Shown here piece by piece: positions 16,804 through 26,334 of a stretch of 64,000 nucleotides of DNA. This DNA comes from JBBATK01 sp046297095. Its GTDB lineage: Bacteria > Bacteroidota > Ignavibacteria > Kapaibacteriales > NICIL-2. A program made the position numbers and the translations under genes. The stretch lies in the NCBI GenBank assembly GCA_046297095.1, contig JBKCNS010000063.1, forward strand, positions 62,001 to 126,000, given 5' to 3'. The notes under the pieces were generated by a model. That model saw nothing but the letters and a program-made list of their open reading frames with translations. It did no database searches and was not told the origin of the DNA. The stretch's first letter is position 1. Every line of letters starts with the position of its first letter.

Positions 16804-18870
16804 CTATCCACCGGTATACATGTTTGTTTTTATGACTGCTGGCTCGTAACGTGAGAAGGTCATGACAAACACGGCGCGTCCTTGTGTAAGGGATCGTAAC
16901 TGCGTAACATATCCGAACATTTCCGACAAAGGAACAAGGGCCTTGATTATCTGCAGTTGCAATCTGCTGTCTATGCCCTCAATTTTACCTCGTCGTGAAC
17001 TGATATCCGCTATTACTTCTCCCATAAATTCTTCAGGCGTTGTTACCTCTACTAAAAACACCGGCTCAAGTATAACCGGACGTGCTTCTCGGCAACAATC
17101 TCGCACTGACATGGATGCAGCAATCTTAAACGCTACATCGCTGGATTCTTGAACGTCGAACTTTGCATCCTCCAAAACCACATGAACATCCACTAGAGGA
17201 TATCCCATCAAAGGTCCTGCGCCCATCGCTTCTCGAGCACCTTGCTCAATGGCTGTGATGTATTCAGCAGGAAAATCTTTGGAAACAAACTCGGAAGCGA
17301 AGGTTATTCCCTTTCCGTTCTCGTTTGGCTCCACTCGAATAGAAACAATGGCGAACTGGCCTTTGGTTCCTTGCTGACGAATAAACTCTGTTGTTTTGGA
17401 GTATGAACCGGAGACCGTCTCTCTGTAGCTCACTTGCGGCTTGCCTACTCGCACCGGAACGTTGAATTCGCGTTGAATGCGATCTACAAGAATTTCCAAA
17501 TGCAATTCACCAACACCACGGATGAGCAACTGACCGGACTCTTTGTCGTTTCCAAACTTGAACGTAGGATCTTCTTCGCCCAGTGAATTCAAAGCAAGCA
17601 GCAGCTTGTCCTGATCGGCAGTTGCTTTGGCTTCGATGGACTGATTGATTACCGGCTCGGCAAAATCAATTTTCTCGAAAAGCAATGGCGCTTTAGAATC
17701 ACACAGTGTTTCACCGGTTCGGGCTTTGAGTCCGGGAATGGACACTATGTCGCCGGCTGTGGCTGTTTTTACTTCCTCGCGCTTATCTGCCTGCATTCGT
17801 ACAATTTTCAGCACACGTTCTTTTTTCTGGGTTGATGCATTAAGCACCATTTGGCCCACTTCCAGAGTGCCGCTGTAAATACGCACGAACACGAGTTTAC
17901 CGGCATGCTTGTCGGTTACTACCTTAAAAGCAAGCGCGGAAAAAGGTTGATCAGACTCGGCCTTGCGAACTACTTCTCGATCGTTGTTTTCAAGATCGAA
18001 TCCGTGAGCGGGTTTTGTCTCTGCCGGTGAAGGCAGGTAGTCTACCACGGCATCCAGCAAGTGCTGAACACCTTTGTTGCGGTAGGACGAACCACACAAC
18101 ACGGGAACCAAGGTTCCGCTAATAGTTGCTTGACGAAGCGCGTTCTTCAATTCTGTCTCAGAGATTTCCTCGCCCGAGAGGTACTTTTCTAAAAGCACAT
18201 CCTGAGTTTCGGCAATTGCCTCGATCATTGCTGCTCGGGCTTCCAAGGCAGGTGCAGTCATGTCGTCAGGGATTTCTCCCTCCACGAATTTTGAACCTAG
18301 AGTATCATCATCAAATGTTACTGCCTTCATTCGAACGAGGTCAATAACACCCTTAAAATGATCCTCCTGGCCAATGGGAATTTGAATAGCAACCGGGGCC
18401 GCATTCAAACGCTCACGAATCATGTTTACTACATTCAGGAAGTCTGCTCCTGTGCGATCCATCTTATTGACAAAAGCAATTCGAGGTACTTCGTACAGAT
18501 CAGCTTGACGCCACACCGTTTCCGACTGCGGCTCTACTCCCTCAACGGCCGTAAACAAGGCAATTGCACCATCCAGAACTCGAAGTGAACGCTGTACTTC
18601 CGCAGTAAAATCAACATGACCGGGTGTATCGATAATATTGATTTGGTAATCGTGCCATGAGCACGTAACCGCTGCTGAAGTAATTGTAATGCCTCGCTCT
18701 CGCTCCTGCGCCATGTAATCGGTAATAGTGGTTCCTTCGTGAACCTCACCGATTTTGTGAAGGAATCCGGTATAGAACAAAATCCTTTCGGTTGTTGTTG
18801 TTTTACCGGCGTCGATGTGAGCCATGATACCGATGTTTCGAACCTTCTTTATATCTGTTGGCCGAACCAT
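16804..18870 (-). CDS. fusA: Elongation factor G, str-operon copy
   Basis: A 688-residue translational GTPase of the EF-G family: G1 AHIDAGKTTTTERILFYTG, G3 IIDTPGHVDF, G4 NKMD, followed by the OB domain II, domain III, domain IV (from about 480) and domain V with PLSEMFGYVTQLRSLTQGRA. Position (rpsL-rpsG-fusA-tuf) indicates the canonical str gene. The switch I segment reads TTITDYMAQERERGITIT rather than the MDWMEQE form usual in canonical EF-G; that wording resembles the mitochondrial EF-G2/spd EF-G2 branch. Together with the second EF-G at 20405 this suggests a division of labour between translocation and recycling, which is inference. Confidence 0.95.
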   Translation of the reverse strand: MVRPTDIKKVRNIGIMAHIDAGKTTTTERILFYTGFLHKIGEVHEGTTITDYMAQERERGITITSAAVTCSWHDYQINIIDTPGHVDFTAEVQRSLRVLDGAIALFTAVEGVEPQSETVWRQADLYEVPRIAFVNKMDRTGADFLNVVNMIRERLNAAPVAIQIPIGQEDHFKGVIDLVRMKAVTFDDDTLGSKFVEGEIPDDMTAPALEARAAMIEAIAETQDVLLEKYLSGEEISETELKNALRQATISGTLVPVLCGSSYRNKGVQHLLDAVVDYLPSPAETKPAHGFDLENNDREVVRKAESDQPFSALAFKVVTDKHAGKLVFVRIYSGTLEVGQMVLNASTQKKERVLKIVRMQADKREEVKTATAGDIVSIPGLKARTGETLCDSKAPLLFEKIDFAEPVINQSIEAKATADQDKLLLALNSLGEEDPTFKFGNDKESGQLLIRGVGELHLEILVDRIQREFNVPVRVGKPQVSYRETVSGSYSKTTEFIRQQGTKGQFAIVSIRVEPNENGKGITFASEFVSKDFPAEYITAIEQGAREAMGAGPLMGYPLVDVHVVLEDAKFDVQESSDVAFKIAASMSVRDCCREARPVILEPVFLVEVTTPEEFMGEVIADISSRRGKIEGIDSRLQLQIIKALVPLSEMFGYVTQLRSLTQGRAVFVMTFSRYEPAVIKTNMYTGG

Positions 18871-18930
18871 CGATTCACTTCTCGCGTTGAGTTGTTATGT
18901 TTTCAAAGAACAAAAAATAATCCGACGCTC

Positions 18931-19398
18931 TTACCACTTGAAGTGCGCAAAAGCCTTATTCGATTCTGCCATCGCGTGCATAGTGTCACGACGCTTGATC
19001 GCTCCACCTTCACCATTCGATGCAGCCATGATTTCATTAGCCAAACGCGTAGCCATCGATTTATCGCGACGCTCCTTGGAGTAGTCACGAATCCAGCGAA
19101 TAGCCAACGCCAAGCGGCGCTCTTCACGTACTTCGGAAGGCACTTGATACGTAGCACCACCTACACGACGAGGACGAACCTCGAGAGCAGGAGAGGCATT
19201 CGCAATTGCCTTACGGAACACTTCAATGGGCTCCTGACCGCTCTTTTCGCCAACGATGTTCAGCGCTTGATACACGATCTTCCGAGCTACGGTCTTCTTG
19301 CCCTGAAGCATGATGCAATTGACAAACTTCGCCAGAACCACATCGTTATACAGTGGATCAGGTGTTACGTACCGCTTTTCTGCTTTCTTCTTTCTCAT
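18931..19398 (-). CDS. rpsG: 30S ribosomal protein S7
   Basis: S7 nucleates assembly of the small-subunit head. The 155 residues start MRKKKAEKRYVTPDPLYND and contain VARKIVYQALNIVG, NASPALEVRPRRVGGATYQVP and SKERRDKSMATRLANEI. The length is normal. It lies between rpsL and fusA; its leader contains a three-copy 12-nt tandem repeat. Confidence 0.97.
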   Translation of the reverse strand: MRKKKAEKRYVTPDPLYNDVVLAKFVNCIMLQGKKTVARKIVYQALNIVGEKSGQEPIEVFRKAIANASPALEVRPRRVGGATYQVPSEVREERRLALAIRWIRDYSKERRDKSMATRLANEIMAASNGEGGAIKRRDTMHAMAESNKAFAHFKW

Positions 19399-19414
19399 CG
19401 ATCAATGTGCGATA

Positions 19415-19450
19415 GTTGTTTGAGTCGTTCCTTGAGTCGTTCTTTGAGTA
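19415..19450. repeat. 3 x 12-nt imperfect tandem repeat in rpsG leader
   Basis: Plus-strand units GTTGTTTGAGTC, GTTCCTTGAGTC and GTTCTTTGAGTA lie back to back between rpsL and rpsG, 17-52 nt upstream of the rpsG start. No role is known to me. Confidence 0.7.
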
Positions 19451-19550
19451 TTCACTTCGAAGAAACTTCGATCAACTCTTGAGTGACGTTTTAATACCGT
19501 CTTTGCCTTTTCACTTTTTTCACTATTCTCTTATTGCCCGACCTACCCTA

Positions 19551-19940
19551 TTACTTCTTTGCTGCTCCGGGCTTCGGTCTCTTGGCACCGTACTTGGAGC
19601 GAGCTTGCATTCTACCGTTTACTCCTTGTGTATCCGCCGCACCACGGATGATGTGGTAACGAACACCCGGCAAGTCTTTCACACGGCCACCGCGAATCAT
19701 CACGATGCTGTGCTCTTGCAGGTTGTGGCCTTCTCCGGGAATGTATGCTGTTACCTCGATGGAGTTCGTCAAGCGAACACGAGCAACTTTACGAAGAGCA
19801 GAATTCGGCTTCTTCGGTGTGGTTGTGTACACGCGTGTGCACACGCCGCGACGTTGAGGACACGACATCAAAGCAGGTGACTTTGACTTGTACTGAACTT
19901 CCTGGCGTCCCTTACGGACAAGTTGCGCTATCGTAGGCAT
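19551..19940 (-). CDS. rpsL: 30S ribosomal protein S12
   Basis: S12 controls decoding accuracy. The 129 residues start MPTIAQLVRKGR and contain CPQRRGVCTRVYTTTPKKPNSALRK (with the Lys that streptomycin resistance changes usually hit) and GGRVKDLPGVRYH. The open frame extends 33 codons upstream but that segment overlaps the promoter, so the MPTIAQ start is correct. It is the first gene of the str operon, with a consensus promoter about 55 nt upstream. Confidence 0.97.
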   Translation of the reverse strand: MPTIAQLVRKGRQEVQYKSKSPALMSCPQRRGVCTRVYTTTPKKPNSALRKVARVRLTNSIEVTAYIPGEGHNLQEHSIVMIRGGRVKDLPGVRYHIIRGAADTQGVNGRMQARSKYGAKRPKPGAAKK

Positions 19941-19995
19941 TGTAACAGTTACCGGTTGACTATGAGTAAATATTTCGCCCTTTTGAGCGAGCCGA

Positions 19996-20027
19996 CAAAA
20001 ATAGGGCTCAAGAACTACCTGAGCAAA
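19996..20027 (-). promoter_or_regulatory. str operon promoter
   Basis: The minus strand reads TTTG (20024-20027), a 20-nt spacer, then TATTTTTG (19996-20003). This matches the Bacteroidota housekeeping consensus TTTG-N19-21-TAnnTTTG exactly. Transcription would start near 19988, giving a leader of about 45 nt before rpsL. Bases 20041-20276 upstream hold no gene I can support. Confidence 0.85.
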
Positions 20028-20276
20028 AAAATGTTTCAAAAACCTAAAAGAAATGCCGGGGAGAGCGAAGTCAGTCCGTCAAATCCGCTGCATATCCATA
20101 CCGTCTCGAGCTTGAAAAACAGCGTTTTACCGACCACCTCTGCAACGACGCCCAAGGATTTTTCCTCAAGATTTTAACGAATTCGCATCTTATCGTGATC
20201 GTCGAAGGAGACAGACGCATCTGAATGAGTTCCACCGGCAGCACCAACATGAACTCCCGTTGTTCCAACTGCACCG

Positions 20277-20314
20277 AAAAAAAAGAACCCTGTTATGCCA
20301 GCACAACAGGGTTC
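20277..20314 (-). terminator. Terminator after the second EF-G gene
   Basis: A perfect 10-bp stem GAACCCTGTT/AACAGGGTTC (plus-strand arms 20285-20294 and 20305-20314) is followed on the minus strand by eight T residues. It ends the transcript of the EF-G gene at 20405-22504 before the str promoter. Confidence 0.9.
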
Positions 20315-20404
20315 CGGTTTCCTTTTTCGTTGGTACTGGCGAAAGCGGCTTTTGATCTGTGAAAACAATTCAAAATGCCATCCCACCATACCGACATACA
20401 TATC

Positions 20405-22504
20405 TTATTTCGTACCTTCAGCGCGTCTCTTTTGATACTCTTTCACCATTTCGTCCTGCACTGTCTTGGGCACCTGTGCATACTTCAAGAACTCCATGGT
20501 AAACTCACCTTTACCCTGCGTTACGCTGCGGATGTCGGTGGAATAACCAAACATCATTTGCAACGGAACTTCAGCGGTAACGGTAACGTATCCCGCTTCG
20601 CTTTCGGTTCCAACAATGATACCACGACGCTGATTCACCTGACCGATAGCAACGCCCTGGAACTCGTCCGGAACAGAAACTTCCAGCTTCATAATCGGCT
20701 CGAGCACTACAGGACCTGCGCTATTGTAACATTCGCGCAAAGCAGCCATAGAAGCCAGTTTGAACGCCATTTCCGATGAGTCCACCGCGTGTGTTGCACC
20801 GTCGTTCAAAACAACGCGAATGCGCTGAATGGGCTGTCCGATAAGTTGTCCGTCTTTAACCTGCTCGGCAAAACCTTTATCGCAGGCGGGGATAAACTCG
20901 CGGGCAATAACACCACCCACGATTTCATCAACGAACTGATAATTATCGTGAATATCATCCTCGGTGATAGGCTCAATGTAGCCCGCAACGCGCGCGAACT
21001 GACCCGAACCACCGGTCTGCTTCTTGTGAGTGTAATTGTATTCGGCGCGGCGGGTAATTGCTTCGCGGAAAGCCACTTTCGGACGGCCTACAACCACTTC
21101 GCAATTGTACTCGCGCTTGATACGCTCGATATAAATTTCCAGGTGCAACTCGCCCATTCCCTTGATGATCGTCTCGTTGCTCTCTTCGTCGCGATACACG
21201 CGGAATGTGGGGTCTTCCTTAGTAAAGCGATTGAGCGCCTTCGAGAAGTTCACCTGACCGGCCTTTTCCTTGGGGGAAACTGCAAGCTCGATTACCGGCT
21301 CGGGAACGAACATTGATGTCATCGCGTAGTTCACAGTGCCATCGGTGAATGTATCACCCGATGCACAGTCCACACCGAACATTGCCACGATATCTCCTGC
21401 TGATGTCTCGTCGATATCGTGCATTTCGCTTGCGTGCATACGAACCAGGCGGGGTACTTTCACTTTCTTGCCATTGGCAATGTTGAAAATGGTATCGCCC
21501 TTCTTGATTCCACCCTGATAAATACGCATATAGGTAAGCTGACCGAAACGGCCGTCTTCCAGCTTGAATGCAAGGCCCACAAAGGGTTTGGCGGGATTTG
21601 ACTCCAGCTGAACCTTCTCTTCGTTTTTGTCGCGATCCAAAGCAATGTTATTAACCTGTGTAGGATCCGGAAGGAACGCGCAAACACCGTTGAGCAACAG
21701 CTGCACACCTTTGTTTTGCTTTGCAGTTCCAACAAACACCGGAGTAATCTTCATTTCGATGGTGGCTTTGCGAATAACGGGAATGAGTTCTTCCATCGTT
21801 ACCGGCTCTTCCATCAGGAACTTCTCTGCCACTACATCATCAAAGTCCGAAAGTGACTCTTCGATTTTGTGGCGGTATTCCTTGGCTTGTGCCAGCATGT
21901 CTGCAGGGATCTCCTCTTCACGAATGTTCTCGCCGTTGTCTCCGTCGAAATACACGGCTTTCATTTTCAGAAGGTCAATAACGCCCGCAAACTTATCCTC
22001 AAGACCAATGGGGATATTGAGCATCACGGGGTTGTGATTCAACTTCTCGCGCAGTTGGTCAACCACACGGTAGGGGTTGGCACCGGCACGGTCTGCTTTG
22101 TTGATGAAGGCCAAGCGAGGTACGTTGTACCGGCGCATTTGGCGATCCACCGTGATGGACTGGCTCTGAACCCCTGCTACGGAGCACAGCACCAATACAG
22201 CACCGTCAAGAACGCGCAGAGCCCGCTCCACCTCTACGGTGAAGTCTACGTGACCGGGTGTGTCGATCAGGTTGATTGTGTAATCATTCCACTCACAATA
22301 CGTTGCGGCGGACTGAATGGTAATTCCCTTCTCGCGTTCGAGATCCATCGAGTCCATGGTCGGACCATTACCCTCTTTGCTTCGAACCTCGATGATACGG
22401 TGAATCTTACCCGTGTAGAAAAGAATGCGCTCGCTCAACGTTGTTTTACCGGAGTCGATGTGCGCAGAAATACCAATGTTGCGAACTTTGCTGATGTCAG
22501 CCAT
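20405..22504 (-). CDS. fusA: Elongation factor G paralog (mitochondrial/spd EF-G1-like)
   Basis: A second full-length EF-G of 699 residues: G1 AHIDSGKTTLSERILFYTG, G3 LIDTPGHVDF, G4 NKAD (canonical NKMD changed), complete domains II-V including GMGELHLEIYIERIKREY and LQMMFGYSTDIRSVTQGKGEF. The effector region KEGNGPTMDSMDLEREKGITIQSAATYCEW is the wording typical of mitochondrial EF-G1 and the spd EF-G1 group (spirochaetes, planctomycetes, some deltaproteobacteria), in which it is the translocase. It has its own promoter and terminator, so it is a separate unit from the str operon. Confidence 0.93.
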   Translation of the reverse strand: MADISKVRNIGISAHIDSGKTTLSERILFYTGKIHRIIEVRSKEGNGPTMDSMDLEREKGITIQSAATYCEWNDYTINLIDTPGHVDFTVEVERALRVLDGAVLVLCSVAGVQSQSITVDRQMRRYNVPRLAFINKADRAGANPYRVVDQLREKLNHNPVMLNIPIGLEDKFAGVIDLLKMKAVYFDGDNGENIREEEIPADMLAQAKEYRHKIEESLSDFDDVVAEKFLMEEPVTMEELIPVIRKATIEMKITPVFVGTAKQNKGVQLLLNGVCAFLPDPTQVNNIALDRDKNEEKVQLESNPAKPFVGLAFKLEDGRFGQLTYMRIYQGGIKKGDTIFNIANGKKVKVPRLVRMHASEMHDIDETSAGDIVAMFGVDCASGDTFTDGTVNYAMTSMFVPEPVIELAVSPKEKAGQVNFSKALNRFTKEDPTFRVYRDEESNETIIKGMGELHLEIYIERIKREYNCEVVVGRPKVAFREAITRRAEYNYTHKKQTGGSGQFARVAGYIEPITEDDIHDNYQFVDEIVGGVIAREFIPACDKGFAEQVKDGQLIGQPIQRIRVVLNDGATHAVDSSEMAFKLASMAALRECYNSAGPVVLEPIMKLEVSVPDEFQGVAIGQVNQRRGIIVGTESEAGYVTVTAEVPLQMMFGYSTDIRSVTQGKGEFTMEFLKYAQVPKTVQDEMVKEYQKRRAEGTK

Positions 22505-22603
22505 GGGTTTCGTCCTGCAATAGCATATTGTGATACATGAACACTGTCCGCCCGGCGTTGCAAAAAGATGCGCTCACATGGCGGCGTGGTTTCTATAAGA
22601 CCA

Positions 22604-22634
22604 CAAAAATAGTGTATTTAGCGAGACGGACAAG
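22604..22634 (-). promoter_or_regulatory. Promoter of the second EF-G gene
   Basis: The minus strand has TATTTTTG (22604-22611) preceded after 19 nt by CTTG (22631-22634), one mismatch from the TTTG -33 element. The EF-G start is about 100 nt downstream. Confidence 0.7.
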
Positions 22635-22778
22635 AAATTCGTGGCGCAGATGCCGACATTGGAGTGATAGGTAGCTCCCTTAGGGTGAAATGCGAAGCGG
22701 GTTTCGCAGCAAATCGCTCTATAATCCTCGACTTACAAGCAAATTTTTATCATTTCACAATCAACGTAAACTCACCAC

Positions 22779-23582
22779 ATGCCTTTTCACTTCCCTTCCA
22801 TTGCAGGTATCGTTAATGTTACACCTGATTCCTTCAGCGATGGCGGGCAATTCGGGAACTCCGGCCTTGCCGTAGCTCATGCATTGCAATTAGTACAACA
22901 AGGAGCGGATCTTTTGGATATAGGCGGCGAAAGCACCCGCCCGGGCGCAGTAGAAGTATCCGTTCAAGAAGAACTCGATCGCGTGATTCCGGTAATCGAA
23001 GGTATTCGACAGCAGAACGCGGACATCCCGATCAGCATTGATACACGCAAATCGCAGGTGGCCGAGCAGGCACTCACAGCAGGAGCTACAATTATCAACG
23101 ATGTCAGCGCCGGTATGGCGGATGCCAATATGTTTTCGGTCGCGGCAAAGCACGGGTGCCCTATTATTCTCATGCACATGCAGGGCACACCCGCCACCAT
23201 GCAAAACGAGCCCGTGTACGACAACGTTGTAGCAACGGTGTTCGATTTCCTGCACGACCGCATTAACGAGGCCCGTGCGGCAGGCGTGGAGAACATTATT
23301 GCCGATGTAGGCATTGGCTTCGGCAAAACACTGGAGCACAATCTTGAATTGCTGCGCAGCCACTCGGTGTTCCAACATCTGGGAGTTCCGCTTATGCTGG
23401 GCATTTCCCGCAAACGCTTTCTTGGTGCCATTTGCGGTATCGACAACCCTGCGGAGAGAGATACAGCAACAGCTTTGTGCCATGCTCTGTTGCTAAACTC
23501 CGGAGCCGCATTTGTGCGTGTACACAACGTTAGCATGATAGTGCAGCTCAAAGCCCTCTCCAAACGTTTGTTTGCTTCGTAG
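22779..23582 (+). CDS. folP: Dihydropteroate synthase
   Basis: Condenses p-aminobenzoate with hydroxymethyl-dihydropterin pyrophosphate in folate synthesis; the target of sulfonamides. The 267 residues carry both family signatures: GIVNVTPDSFSDGG (10-23) and DIGGESTRPGA (about 47-57), then SIDTRKSQVAEQAL, INDVSAG, GIGFGKTLEHN, GISRKRFLG and VRVHNV. It is divergent from the EF-G gene; no consensus promoter was recognised in the gap. It ends in TAG. Confidence 0.97.
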   Translation: MPFHFPSIAGIVNVTPDSFSDGGQFGNSGLAVAHALQLVQQGADLLDIGGESTRPGAVEVSVQEELDRVIPVIEGIRQQNADIPISIDTRKSQVAEQALTAGATIINDVSAGMADANMFSVAAKHGCPIILMHMQGTPATMQNEPVYDNVVATVFDFLHDRINEARAAGVENIIADVGIGFGKTLEHNLELLRSHSVFQHLGVPLMLGISRKRFLGAICGIDNPAERDTATALCHALLLNSGAAFVRVHNVSMIVQLKALSKRLFAS

Positions 23583-23662
23583 CGAATCCTCGCAGCGTAT
23601 CTGTATTATGTCATAACATAACATATCATTTCACAGCACCACTACAACTCGGTTCAGTTATT

Positions 23663-24499
23663 ATGCAATCATCTTCAGAGAAATTATCCGTTGTCCTTTT
23701 CGCTCTCGTCGCACATTTCGTATTGCTCATCGTTGGCACTACACATGCGTCAGCGCAGCGTGTATTATTCAAGCCGCTTCTTGCGAACCCCTTTGAAGCA
23801 CGCATAGGAACGATGTATCAGGCAGGTGACAATAAACTGCGCCTGGATATTGGGCACAGTTTTGATTTGATGATGGTAGATAGTTCTCGCGACGGTCAGT
23901 GGAACATGGGTGGCGACTTCTTCACCTATACCCGACTGCGCTCCGAGGGCCGACTCAAGTTCCCGGTGGAGACTATCGACTACTTTTTCGGTCTTAATAC
24001 TTCTCGCACGTGGGAGCTTCCCTCGGCACTACTTTCGGCGCGTGTTCGCGTGGCGCACATTTCTGCTCACCTTGCGGATGGTCTTGCCGACACAAACGGA
24101 ACACTTCACCCCAAGCCCTATGTGTACAGCCGCGAGTTTGTTGATGCAGTGGGCGCATACACAGCCGGAAACACAAGGATATATGCGGGCTTCACGGCAG
24201 TATTCTCTAATCGTCGTACCACGCCGCAGTCCAGTTTGTTCATTCCTCAAGTTGGGGTGGAATACTCGCACGCGATTTCCGGATCCACGAAAGCCTTTGC
24301 CGCCGTGGACACCAAACTCTCCGGCCTTGATGGCAAACGTTCGTTGGTCACAGCAGCTCAGGCGGGGATAATCATTCCTCAACGCGGCGGGTACGACCTA
24401 CTTCTCAGTGCCTATTACTACGATGGCTTGAGCATACACGGTTTGTTTCTCTCTACCCACGATTCCTATGTGGGCATTGGCTTTCAGATAGGGATATAG
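23663..24499 (+). CDS. Predicted envelope protein, DUF1207-like
   Basis: A 278-residue protein with an N-terminal signal peptide (hydrophobic LFALVAHFVLLIVG, likely cleavage after ASA or AQ near residue 32). The mature part is rich in alternating hydrophobic strands and aromatic residues (DYFFGLNTSRTW, RVRVAHISAHLADG, YAGFTAVFSN, DSYVGIGFQIGI at the C-terminus), consistent with a small outer-membrane beta-barrel. The pattern of a pore-like strand followed by HxSxHLxD resembles DUF1207 proteins. It follows folP by 80 nt. The function is unknown. Confidence 0.75.
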   Translation: MQSSSEKLSVVLFALVAHFVLLIVGTTHASAQRVLFKPLLANPFEARIGTMYQAGDNKLRLDIGHSFDLMMVDSSRDGQWNMGGDFFTYTRLRSEGRLKFPVETIDYFFGLNTSRTWELPSALLSARVRVAHISAHLADGLADTNGTLHPKPYVYSREFVDAVGAYTAGNTRIYAGFTAVFSNRRTTPQSSLFIPQVGVEYSHAISGSTKAFAAVDTKLSGLDGKRSLVTAAQAGIIIPQRGGYDLLLSAYYYDGLSIHGLFLSTHDSYVGIGFQIGI

Positions 24500-24614
24500 T
24501 CGATACAACGCGTAGTGCGATTTCCTTGAAGACTTGACCTCATGAAGCAGTTCAAAACCTCTTGATTCCATGCACACGCGTGTGGCCGTGCGCGCGTACT
24601 CGCCACTGGCTTCG

Positions 24615-24622
24615 TACTTTTG
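24615..24622 (+). promoter_or_regulatory. ychF promoter -7 element
   Basis: TACTTTTG matches TAnnTTTG exactly and lies 68 nt before the ychF start. No clear -33 element is present. Its position supports the downstream ATG at 24691 over the longer open frame. Confidence 0.55.
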
Positions 24623-24690
24623 CAGTCTTATTCAACCGCTGCTGCCTTGCAGGGCGGGTTATTGTTACTCACTCTGAAGCACACACAGCG

Positions 24691-25788
24691 ATGGGAATTG
24701 CATGCGGAATCGTCGGACTTCCAAACGTTGGCAAATCAACACTCTTCAATGCGCTTACCTCGAACAATATCGAGGCGGCTAATTACCCCTTTTGCACCAT
24801 CGATCCCAACGTTGGAATCGTGAACGTTCCCGACCCACGCTTGAACGAGCTGTCTGTTGGGTACCAAACGGAGCGCACTGTTCCCACCACCGTGGAGTTC
24901 GTGGACATAGCCGGACTTGTGGAAGGTGCAGCAAAAGGTGAAGGCCTTGGCAATCAATTTCTCTCGCACATTCGCGCCGTTGACGCAATTGCCCATGTGG
25001 TGCGCTGCTTTGGAGACGACAACGTTGTGCACGTAAGCGGTAGCGTGAATCCTATTCGCGACATCGATATCATCGAAACAGAACTTGTGCTGAAGGACTT
25101 AGACTCCGCCACAAAGCGCATGGAGACGGTAACGAAAAAAGCCCGCAGCCAGGACAAGGAAGCCAAGGATGAACTCGAGATGCTGCAACGCTTGCAGGCC
25201 CATCTGAACGAGGGAAAAACAGCGCGATCTTTTCATTGCAACAACGATGTTGAGCTGGAGCAAATGAAAGCGCTGTTTCTTCTTACAGCCAAGCCGCAGA
25301 TGTACATCTGCAACACCGACGAAGCCGGTGTAAAAAACGGCAACCCGCTGATAGACGCGGTGCGCGCCCGGGCTGCTGCCGAAGGCGCACTCGTAGTACC
25401 TATTTGCGCAAAGATCGAAGCCGAGATTGCTCAGCTTGATCAAGCCGATCGCGAAGTATTTCTTGCAGATCTTGGAATGGAAGAACCGGGATTGGACCGC
25501 GTTATTCGCGAAGCATATTCTTTGCTTGGATTGATTACCTACCTTACCGCCGGAGTGAAAGAAGTTCGCGCGTGGACAGTGAAGAAAAACTCCACCGCCC
25601 CTCAGGCAGCCGGCGTGATTCATAGCGACTTTGAGCGCGGTTTTATCCGAGCCGAGGTGATGAAGTACGACGACTGGAAACGCCTGGGATCCGAGCAGGC
25701 AGTAAAAGACGCCGGTTTGTATCGCACGGAAGGCAAAGAGTACATCGTCCACGACGGCGACATCATGCACTTCCGTTTCAACGTGTAA
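24691..25788 (+). CDS. ychF: Redox-regulated ATPase/GTPase YchF (Obg family)
   Basis: A P-loop protein of the Obg/YchF family that binds ATP and associates with ribosomes. The 365 residues start MGIACGIVGLPNVGKSTLFNALTS (G1), have G3 DIAGLVEGAAKGEGLGNQF, the non-canonical G4 NTDEAG that accounts for ATP preference in the family, a coiled-coil region (about 130-190) and a C-terminal TGS domain ending DIMHFRFNV. The frame is open 43 codons further upstream but that part contains the promoter element, so I use the family-typical start. Confidence 0.97.
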   Translation: MGIACGIVGLPNVGKSTLFNALTSNNIEAANYPFCTIDPNVGIVNVPDPRLNELSVGYQTERTVPTTVEFVDIAGLVEGAAKGEGLGNQFLSHIRAVDAIAHVVRCFGDDNVVHVSGSVNPIRDIDIIETELVLKDLDSATKRMETVTKKARSQDKEAKDELEMLQRLQAHLNEGKTARSFHCNNDVELEQMKALFLLTAKPQMYICNTDEAGVKNGNPLIDAVRARAAAEGALVVPICAKIEAEIAQLDQADREVFLADLGMEEPGLDRVIREAYSLLGLITYLTAGVKEVRAWTVKKNSTAPQAAGVIHSDFERGFIRAEVMKYDDWKRLGSEQAVKDAGLYRTEGKEYIVHDGDIMHFRFNV

Positions 25789-26334
25789 GCAGAGGCGGAA
25801 TCCGTAATCAATGAAGCAGCCCTAAACTCATCACTGCCACTCGGGGGTGCGCGGAGCTTCTGCGCTGCTGTCTTTTAGAAGTCACAACACAAACATCACG
25901 GGACGGGTGTGCGCCACTAATCCTGTTCTAGACCCACCCGAAGCCAACCTCAAATACGCTCTTACAGGACCGCTTCCGGCGTCTGCTTGGCTGTTGCACC
26001 ATTTCTGCTTTACGTGTCTGAATTTCTGATTGTCCTGAAGCAATCTTTTTAGTAGATTGACCGCGATATCGAAGCGTTTAGTTGCAGCACAATGCGTGCC
26101 CAGCGGCATCATGACAAACTGCTGCGTTAAAAACTCTTCTATACCTACATCATTTATAGATTCGACTATTGAAGCACGGGGATTGTAATGCTTCAGAAAT
26201 CATTACTGTTACAAACGTTTTCGTTGGTTTAAGCGCAATTGCGTATGCTCTTTTGCGAGCATTCAGGCATTTGCATTCGGGGAACATTAAATCACATTCC
26301 GCATAGTTTGTTTAACCACATTCGGGGAGTACGT
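25789..26334. other. 546-nt intergenic region before susC
   Basis: No gene supported. Two short overlapping open frames on opposite strands (25847-26029 plus, 25882-26112 minus) look random. A 10-nt direct repeat CATTCGGGGA occurs at 26274-26283 and 26319-26328, the second copy forming the purine-rich stretch just before the susC start codon. No consensus promoter was recognised. Confidence 0.6.

Noticed and set aside
19941..20039. N-terminal extension of rpsL
   Set aside because: It includes the promoter -7 element and S12 proteins start at MPTIAQ.
20071..20401. Minus-strand open frames between the second EF-G and rpsL
   Set aside because: They run through a strong terminator and the str promoter and have no recognisable domain.
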